A stretch of 64,000 nucleotides of DNA from Escarpia spicata. Taxonomy: Eukaryota; Annelida; Polychaeta; Sabellida; Siboglinidae. Numbering within the stretch: the first letter of the stretch is position 1; each line of letters starts with the position of its first letter. Shown in pieces: positions 56,011-64,000 of this stretch. The stretch covers positions 30,299,118 to 30,363,117 of the forward strand of contig OZ023207.1 of the NCBI GenBank assembly GCA_963995525.1. Direction: 5' to 3'. A program made the position numbers and the translations under genes. The notes beneath the pieces were generated by a model. That model was not told where the DNA came from and searched no databases. It saw only the letters and a list, made by a program, of their open reading frames with translations.

Positions 56011-56769
56011 TTTCGTTCCCTTAGGTTAGGGGCCGGAAAACGCGTTGTCTAGAGGGCCAAACACATGACTTGGACTAAATCAGCCACACACGAATTATTG
56101 AATATTGATGGTGGTTAGCGTATAACAAGTATATTATGTTATGTTTGGAATCTGAATAGAAGCAACCTTGTTTATGAAATTTTATTTTTAACAAATTTGT
56201 CAAATTATTACCGTTTACGAATAAGACATATTATTATGATAAAATATTAACGTATAATTGTGAATAATTATTGGACGTCACTAAGAAGACAATATTCGTG
56301 GTCAGTGTTCTTGGTGCAGAAATAGCATCATCATGACTATCATGTTTGACACTTGTTAGCAATGATCAGGAGTTTGATCAAGTCAGGAAAGTGTTCCGTC
56401 GCAAAATGCATGTAGTTTCACTCTAAAAGCGTCAACTCTGTGACAGTAGCTTTGAGTGTCATAGAAGCGCGTTGTAGTTTGGTGAACACTGTCCGCACAG
56501 CTTTAGGCGCATCGTCCGTTCAATATGGAAAGGGTTGAAAAATAAGCTTCGTTGGAAACACAAAATTAATAAATCAAGTGCTAGTTTAGTGTTCTTAAAC
56601 AGCAATATTAATTCGCTCTTATTGCTAAAGTCAAATACACGAATATTACAGTCACTTTGTCTGGGAAACCGGACCTGGATCTTTAACTAATTTGGAAGAA
56701 GATTATGTGTTACAGCAATCTGTGCGACTAACTCACACCTTCAATACGTGATACAGAATGTCAAAATCG

Positions 56770-56975
56770 ACAATAAGGTCCATTAAAAGGTCATCGTCTC
56801 GTTCAATATAGTAGAGCCAATCACGATTGGAGGAAGAAACGTAGAAAAAGTGACCGAATTCACCTACATTGGGGCCATGTTGACAAAATATGGAAACTAG
56901 ACGTCTGAGTAAAAGACAAGGATCAGTCAGGCAAGACGGGTATTTGCGGCAGAAAGGAGCATACTGAAGATAGGC
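56770..56975 (+). pseudogene. RTE-like RT C-terminal fragment
   Basis: One + frame gives PITIGGRNVEKVTEFTYIGA, MLTKYGN, stop, then KTRISQARRVFAAERSIL. The motif (V..V..F.YLG......G....E...RI..AR..F..L) is the standard sequence after the RT palm in RTE/BovB-type LINEs. Two stops and truncation make it a relic. It abuts the left arm of the large palindrome. Confidence 0.7.
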
Positions 56976-57905
56976 CATGGGCCAGATATGCTCCTCGTGC
57001 ACCCCCCACAACTCCACAAACCCGTGTTTTTTTAAGCTTTGGCGTCCCATGAAGATGATTTCAAGTGGTAACAATGAAAAAGTTTTTTCCAACCTATCTT
57101 GGATGGTACCCTGGAATATTGTATTTGTCGTCAATGTCGCGAGGTATTTAATTGCCCACACCACAATCGTCGTTGTATAGTCACATATGTCTCAATATGT
57201 ATTTATATTATGTCATATTGAAGGTATTCATCAGCTGAACATAATATGACCATTCAATATATATTTACTATTATAACATGTGCCCTAATTAGCATATAAT
57301 AACTATACCCTATTCTCACTCGTGACAGCATAGGTGACATCATTTCTTTGGTCAAATATTTCAATTTCCCTTGATCCCATGGCCTCTTTAGGATCAAAAT
57401 AGTAATAATACACAACACTCTGCAGCATCAAATTAAATGTATGATGCCATGGGATCAAGGGAAATTGATATATTTTACAAAATAATTATGTCATCTATGC
57501 GGTCACGAGTGAGAATAGGGTATAGTTATTATGTGCTATGCATGGCACTTGCTATAATAGTAAATATATATTGAATGGTCTTGTATTGATCAGCAGATGA
57601 AACCCATAATTTTGACGTATTGTAAGTACGTATAGAGACATTCGTATTTGTCGTCAATGTCGTCATTGTATAGTCATATAAGTACGTATAGAGACATATA
57701 TGACTATACAATGACGACATTGACGACAAATACGATATTTCAATGTACCATCCAAGATAAGTTGGAAATGGGTAGTGAGACCCAACTTTGTAACTGTTAC
57801 CACTTGAAATCATCTTCAAGGGACCCAAAAGCTTAAAAAAAACATGGGTTGGTAGAGTTTTGGGGGGTGCACGAGGGGCATATCTGGCCCATGGCCTAAG
57901 ACAAT
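56965..57905. repeat. Large palindrome, arms ~0.42-0.46 kb, 64-bp centre
   Basis: Left arm ~56965-57382 and right arm ~57447-57905 are reverse complements with small differences: CCATGGGCCAGATATGC with GGCATATCTGGCCCATGG, GATTTCAAGTGGTAAC with its complement, and TTTCCCTTGATCCCATGG with CCATGGGATCAAGGGAAA at the centre. The right arm holds a further inverted repeat at 57644-57733. Confidence 0.9.
57644..57733. repeat. Perfect 36-bp inverted repeat with 18-nt loop
   Basis: The arm starting GTATTTGTCGTCAATGTCGT (57644-57679) is mirrored exactly at 57698-57733. The left arm of the big palindrome has only one copy of this sequence. Confidence 0.92.
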
Positions 57906-58309
57906 ATGCATAATACGGATGCAGTGTGCGACAAAGAAATTAATACTGTCCCTAGTAAAAACTAAATCGGACTGATTATATATTGTACTTATGCGGATGT
58001 CTTTTTCACGAAGATTCTGGTGCAGAAACATCAAATCGCTTCAGGTAGCGATTTGAATCGTATCCGAAAATCATAGAAGTGACGTCACTATAGGGTATTT
58101 CCCTTATTCGCATGCAGTTTAGGTACATGTGGAATTCTAGCTTTTGTAGTGATTCGAATCGTGTCCGCACGAGAATCAGATAGGAACATCACACAAATAA
58201 TGTCAGTAGTTAAAGAGGTATTTCCAAAATCACAAAATTGCAAACATGCCTCCATGTTACCTCTCTATCGTTAAAGTGGAAACATTTATAGAAGGCAGCA
58301 TGTGATTTT

Positions 58310-59210
58310 ATCAGAATGTGTGGTATTGTTGTTCTCCTAAAGATGGCCATTGTAACACTGGCTAATTTATCACCATGCTTCGTAACTATACACAATGGTT
58401 TTGCAGGAAATAAAAATATAACGCATTGTATTCTGTATGTATGTGAGAGTGTGACTAGGCATTACACGTAACACGCATTGTATTTTATATATATGATACC
58501 ACACAAAACGGATTCTCCGTGTCTCATCCGCCAATCGCAAACGTACCCGCATGCAGTTTTCGTACGTTTATAATCCTAGCTTAATGTGCAATTAGTATGA
58601 ATTTTTTTTATAATATGTGCAATTTCACTTTTGTTGCCTTCGTTATAAAACACCCGTTGTTTCCCTATGGAGCACTGAGACGTATTTGAATGTAGATTCG
58701 TCTTCACAGTGCTGGTGCAAGTGAGGCATTTCATTCATGGTTTATGTACTACCATCAGAGCACATGGATCAGGGAGCACTGTCATAGGTGATGCAACTTG
58801 GGGCAGACATATTGTAAGGAAATGTTAGTAATTAATTTGCCCATCATTACTTTTCAAAAATACTGTAGTTCAACTTCACATCGACGATTTATTATGATTG
58901 TAAAACTGCTTCTGTATGTTTTTGATCAGTGATGAATATCTACGTTAACACATATAGGCAGTCGGCAACTGTTATCCCCAAAACCTGAATTCCCACTCAA
59001 AACACGGCAAAATAACTACCACTGTCCAACAGATGGCGCTACACACTTAATTAAAAAATGACATATCACTGAGTGATTCAGCTTCTTTAATCAAATGCTC
59101 TACCACCACTAAGGCAACTATGGACGAGTGACGCAATTCGGGACCCAGAAAGAATGATTGCACTGTGTATTCTTAATAAGATGTGATGTCATTGTACGAA
59201 AGAACTGAGA
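58310..59210. repeat. Dispersed repeat D, copy 2
   Basis: Aligns with 42775-43690 (CATCCGCCAATCGCA, GCAGTTTTCGTAC, TTTGAATGTAGATTCGTCTTC). Non-coding; it ends where the LINE 3' end begins. Confidence 0.7.
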
Positions 59211-59215
59211 TAGAA

Positions 59216-60770
59216 GAATTAACAAGATTAAACAACATTGCCGTCCAGAGCTATTGGCTGCAGCCGGCATGCGGTCAAGGAAGCCTTTGGCTTATCGAGA
59301 GTCCAACAATTGTCCACATACGTATGCCGTCGCCAGATAATTGTCAATTTAAGTTTTGAACAACATATTCACACTGGCGTCCTCTGAGAGAATTAGTACT
59401 TTCTCATATCCAACCTACACTGATCCTTCACAAATGCTGCATTGTGTTCTCAGGTTATACTGTCTTCTTTCAGTTTGACGAAATTTTTTTTATCGATATC
59501 CTCATAACCATTCAATATCTTAAAAACTTATATTTGGTCTCCTCTTTTTATCATAGTCTCTAGTGTTGTCAACCCACAATCTAATAGGCGACTTTCATAG
59601 CCAAGGTCTTTCAGTTGAGGAATCAGCTTCGTTGCACTCTTTCTACCGTATATATATATGTCCTTCTTACGATGTACCCTCCATGCTTGTATACAATATT
59701 CCAAATGTGGCCTAACTTTTGCTTTGTACAGTGGCACATTTAGCAGTTTCTCCTTATATGTGATATTTCTCCTAATTAGCCCTAGTATTTGGTTATCCTT
59801 TGAAGCAGCAATTCCACATTGCTCCGAAACTGTCATGTCAGCACTAACTGTTACTCCTAAGTCCTTTTCTTTTACAGTTTTACCTAATATAGTATATTCC
59901 ATTATGTATTCTTTGTTCACATTTCCATGTCTTGTGTGGATGCATAAGTAAGATGTAGTAACAAACAACTGCCCTAATTGATTTGATTCATCCCCTCAAA
60001 TGTATTAACTGAAAATGGCTGTGAACTTATATCTTCTGTGGTAAACACTGAGCTGAAATACTCGTTCAGGCCTCTGCCATTTGAAACCCATCAGATATTA
60101 CGTTTCCTGAACTGTTTTCTAGTGGTCCCACCTTATCACGAACCTTCTGTTTACTCCATATATAAGCATAGACCTGTGACCCATGACCTGGCCTACTCTT
60201 TCTGTGACATCCTGTATCTTTGCCCCTAGTAGACAAACAGTCATGTCGCCCCATGTTGATTGTTTTGTCCAACTTTCTGATAATAGAATCCTTCATGACC
60301 ACACACAATTTCCTCTCTTTCACCTTAACTACTGCATCTGCATAACTCTTGCCTTCCTTCTCTTGCAGCTCCTCAACACCGACCTGGTTACCTTTCTTTT
60401 GCTGAACACTGTCTTCTTCCATCTGTCTTTTTCTTCTCAGTCTTTCTAGCCAACTGCCTATTTACCACTTATATCGCTGCGCGTCTCTCCTCGCTCTCTG
60501 CAATCTGACCACCTGTTAATCTGACCCCACTGACCCGTTTTCTTTTCCTCTGCCGTACACTTTTTTCTCCATCCCTCTGTCCTCTTCTCCTTTCCTTGTT
60601 CCTTCACACCTGTCACCTCCTCTCCCCTGAGTCTCCTTTCTTCAGTCTCCATGTCACAACTCAGCTGCTTCTGTGTCATAGTATTCCAAACTATCACATA
60701 CACCGAAAAGTGAAAATCCGTCTTCTTTGGTCTCTGCCCATGATTTTGGACAGCCAGACAACGCAAAATC
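59216..60770 (-). mobile_element. Composite, internally deleted CR1/jockey-like LINE
   Basis: On the minus strand, 60422-60066 has ORF1-like sequence (LCVVMKDSIIRKLDKTINMG) that jumps into KVRDKVGPLENSSGNVISDG. 59968-59528 then gives GKTVKEKDLGVTVSADMTVS, QILGLIRRNITYKEK and YCIQAWRVHRKKDI, the end of an RT ORF2. The endonuclease and the YADD-bearing RT core are missing. The 3' end is shared with the fragment in intron 2 of the CILP-like gene. Upstream (60458-60766) lies a charged Glu/Lys-rich frame that could be more ORF1. Confidence 0.72.
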
Positions 60771-61430
60771 CACCCAGCTCTGGCAGTCTTTGCAAACTAA
60801 GTATCGTTTTGCCCTGAGTTGCCGCTTCAAGGTGCCATATCAGAATTTATTTGTATTCAAAATAGTTTTATATAGTCTTTAAAAATACTTTTCTGTGTAC
60901 AATTTACAACATATAGGTCATAGTTAGTTATATTTGTTAACACACAGTGACACACGATGTATTCAAGTTAGGCTTAGATTCAATGTAGTCTTTACAAAGA
61001 CTGTTTCCTGTGTACTAATATATACTTTATAAATTTGTTATTTCGGGTTTTAATTACTCATCTAACTACATCGACTATATCAACTAACCCTATACTATTG
61101 TTGTTGTTCACGTGACGTTAACTTCGCCAGTGACCTAATTTGTTAATAAAGTTCCAATTACATTAACGTTCCCAATTATCGCTCGCAAATCGCCTACTTT
61201 TAGACTACCCCAGATTACTCCTTCCAGCTAACTTTTAACCAAAACTGTTGCATACTATGTATCTACTATTACGTTAAGTAAGATATACACTCAGTAATAT
61301 AACTTATCTTGATCAAATATCCTCATATTCTTGCTGCACCAAATTCAAAACAATTCATCATCGGAAGTTCCCGCCAAGTTCAAATAAGACACATGAAGGC
61401 GTGTGGGATTATGATTGTTTGGATAAAGGA
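60771..61430. other. Stretch without recognised genes
   Basis: AT-rich; short frames only. Confidence 0.5.
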
Positions 61431-61459
61431 CTAAATTGAAAATAGTTAATTACACATAC

Positions 61460-61533
61460 TCATGCATGCGCGCGCACGAACGTACGCACTTGATCACTTA
61501 CGCATATGCAACCGTACATGCTCATGCTCAACA

Positions 61534-61569
<36 letters not shown>

Positions 61570-61700
61570 CACACACAAGCACACACACACACACACACGC
61601 ACGCACGCACGCACGCACATGCAGGCACACTCACACACTCACACACTCACACACTCACACACTCACACACTCACACACTCACACACTCACACACGCACAG
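61460..61700. repeat. CGCA, CA and TCACACAC microsatellite
   Basis: GCAC run (61530-61570), CA, a second GCAC run and about nine CTCACACA units. Confidence 0.95.
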
Positions 61701-62370
61701 TTAATACTTGGTAACGAAGGCGTTTCTCCGATGGCAGATATATGGGATGGAATTCCGTACTGGTTAATTTCTTTGAAATGATTGGACTTGATATGTCCGT
61801 AGAAACAATTAAACGTTTGAAACGGAACGTTTTTACACCTATACCCTATACATTTATACATTTCGTTGTAATTAAGCTGTTGAGTGGGATATACAGATGT
61901 ACCAGTCGGTATACCTTTGTATGAAAAGGGGATGAATTATTATTAACAGCAATAGTATGTAGATCCCTGCATTTATATGAAATAGTATTACTATTGGTCG
62001 ACGATAGAGCTAGCGCGTGCTTATCCGCATTAAGCATGGTCACTGTGTACGTTCCATAAATAATATTATATATATTAAACTAAAAGATTTTAAACCTTAA
62101 ACACGCATATGCCTCATTGGTTTTATTTCGATTATTGTCAACTACAATCATTCAAATACAATCTTTAATAGTAATTAATAATTGGATTATTGATATCATT
62201 ACACATCTTGCTGTAATCATATAGTTATAGTATTGCTGTCCAGGACTGATGCATATACAAGCAATATATTTTCACAAAATATTCTGAAATTCTCTTGACT
62301 CGAGCGTCTACTACAAGCATGACTATCAACTGTTTTAATGATGATCCAATTATAATATCGTTATCATAGT
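61701..62370. other. Intergenic/3' flank of the CILP paralogue
   Basis: No coding signal. The 62.1-62.3-kb part resembles the 3' flank of the intact CILP gene (ATTATTGATAT..TCACA..TC), so the tandem duplication included downstream sequence. AATAAA on the minus strand near 62122 is a possible poly(A) signal. Confidence 0.5.
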
Positions 62371-62377
62371 ATTCGAC

Positions 62378-64000
62378 CTATTTTGCTGCAGGAGTCTCGC
62401 CACGTCCGCCGGAACTTCCGGCGGAGCAGTCGAAATACGCAACGCTGTTCCAACTTCTCAAGCACTTGTTCATCGCGCGATAGAACGCCAGATCTCCGGG
62501 ACCAGAGGCCCGGTAAAGGCCAACACCGTAGGCATTTCGGAGGGCCCCCCCTGAACCTTCGGTGACGGTGACGGTGTCGTTTGCCAGAACGCGGACCTGG
62601 TTGTTACTATTACTGTGGGAGACGTACTTCGTCGCTCCGCCGTTGCGCTCTCGTTCAAGATCATCTTTGTTGTTGATGAGCGGTGACCAGCTATAAGAGA
62701 AGATGGGAGCATCATCGCAACTTAACAAATTGTAATGATGTGATTAGTGTGCGTATTTGGGGATTTCATTTATAAGAAGAATGTATGTGGCTGGAACAAA
62801 TATTGGTTATGTTTGTTTGTCTACATATAACAACATAACATTAATAATACTGCGTGCACCAACTCCAATCTACATTACATTTCAATTGAACGGTATTTAA
62901 GCTGTTTGCGAGAAGGCTCTTCAACCTGAACTGGAATAGTTTTACCAGGAAATCTAGCAACCACTAAGTTACCATTATGAAGTATATAACTTTATATTGC
63001 CATTTACCTTAGAACGGCTGTTAACTCACATAGGTGTTTCGGGACGGTCGAGACAGGAACAACATTAGTGAACACAAAATAAAACACACCGCTTCTCATT
63101 TTTTTTTAAATAATCACGATAAAATCGACAATAAATAGTGCATAATGGTTTTTTTCACTCAAAATAACAGCAAAACGCTAAAGGAATTGGGTTCGCATTA
63201 GGTTTATATGTTGCACTTCCAAAACATATTGATTTGACTTGCTTTCTCTTCCACTACCAATTTTTTTTTAAATGTACCTGCTTGTTTTATTGATTGCACG
63301 TACCATGATCCCCACTTGAAGGATGCAGACTTCCCGCTCGGCGGGCTTATTGGGGAACCAACTGATGTCTAATCCAGGACGCATCTCGACCGCGTTCAGG
63401 GCACCGTAGAGTGACGAACGAACCGGCGGCTTAGCAATAATGAAGTGGTATGCCGAGGAATTGGCCGAGTAGCAACTGCTTCTCCACGCCCGGTATCGGA
63501 ACACAGGCCCTTCCAGGTTGCTGAGTTGCGTTGCAGGAGAGGTTGCCGTGAATTTGAAACCATCGACCCTCTTTGTGAATGCGAACGGGGTCGGAAGGAA
63601 ATGAGTGGGGTGGACTATCACTCCATCAACAGATTCAAGTCAAATGATATGCTGCAGTCCACATGCGACTAGGAGACATGCCTTGCCGTTCTGGTCCGTG
63701 TAACCAGAAGTACGGCCGATGAACCTTCCGTTCTCCATGATGAAGGCTGTCACTCGTTCGCCCTGTAGCGGAATGGAGAAGTCGCCGCCGTAATACAGGT
63801 AGACAGCGATAGAGCAAAGACGACCGCGTAGGATGGTCGATCGCAGTTTAAGTAGGGAATGTTTGGTGGTATTTCCGTCTCTCCCTCCGCGCTGTTGCCC
63901 GCTGTGACGGCTTGTCTTTTGCGTCTTCGACTGCCGGTGTAGGTCAAAGTTCCCGACTTCTGCCATTCGCCACTGGTGCCGTCGATGCTCCAAAGGAATG
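62378..64000 (-). pseudogene. Second CILP-like gene copy, partial and damaged
   Basis: Exon-7 counterpart 64000-63304 (continues past the window) and exon-9 counterpart 62690-62378 (acceptor CTCTTATAG, stop TAG). Very similar to the 45.6-47.2-kb exon: GSRRRKRQAV (furin site), [37 protein letters not shown] then GTACGTG. Lesions: one base lost after NCDRP (about 63835) shifts the frame; AGA to TGA at 63640-63642 after LQHII; no exon-8 counterpart between 62691 and 63303, although intron-7-like sequence survives there. Exon 9 itself is open and has an extra tail (SSGGRGETPAAK). It could be a recent pseudogene or contain assembly errors. Confidence 0.82.

Noticed and set aside
56733..57164. 143-codon minus-strand frame
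   Set aside because: Runs across the RTE fragment and the palindrome on the opposite strand; the + strand has the recognisable RT motif.

Overview
The window is metazoan nuclear DNA. It has GT-AG introns, extracellular modular proteins built from phase-1 exons, dense CA/TG and tri- or tetranucleotide microsatellites, tRNA-derived SINEs, LINE and Penelope-like retroelement debris, and a 200-N assembly gap. A chitin-binding (CBM14) module fused to a cartilage-intermediate-layer-protein (CILP) core, CCP-rich membrane proteins and a P2X7-like domain remnant point to a marine invertebrate (lophotrochozoan or basal deuterostome). The sequence alone does not fix the phylum.

Left part (1-12 kb, + strand): the 3' portion of a gene whose start lies before the window. 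Fourteen consecutive exons each encode one complement-control-protein (CCP/sushi) domain. All are phase 1-1. A final exon at 11579-11856 supplies an acidic stalk, one transmembrane helix and a short basic cytoplasmic tail. The visible part is 932 residues of a type-I membrane protein. Introns carry CA repeats, a 9-bp GT-rich minisatellite and a 65-bp minisatellite, and a 56-bp repeat overlaps the C-terminus and stop codon.

Middle (12-44 kb): mostly repeat-derived. It holds a 50-bp minisatellite, broken LINE reverse transcriptases (16.2-17.0 kb +, 21.3-22.3 kb -), an orphan CCP exon with an in-frame stop (22485-22673), Penelope-like element (PLE) pieces (23.3-25.6 kb and 37.0-39.3 kb), a tRNA-SINE (26.1 kb), a decayed P2X7-like domain gene (28.0-29.4 kb), a 3-kb tandem duplication (29.7-35.7 kb) containing a pogo/Tigger-like MITE, a THAP-like C-terminal motif (36.3 kb) and the N gap (40629-40828).

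Right part (44-64 kb, - strand): a complete nine-exon CILP-like gene (52554 to 44205, 1038 residues) with a TATA box. Its domain order is signal peptide, CBM14, thrombospondin-1, CILP regulatory-like domain, Ig, CILP core with a furin site, and C-terminal CILP domain. Its fourth exon ends in a 54-bp in-frame tandem repeat that multiplies the 5' splice site. A second copy (64000 to 62378) is cut by the window edge and carries a frameshift, a nonsense codon and a lost exon. Between the two copies lie a PLE remnant, an RTE-like fragment, a ~0.4-kb-arm palindrome and a composite CR1/jockey-like LINE.

The CCP gene and the CILP genes are unrelated by sequence. Both make secreted or surface modular proteins, and both show ongoing exon- and gene-level duplication followed by decay.
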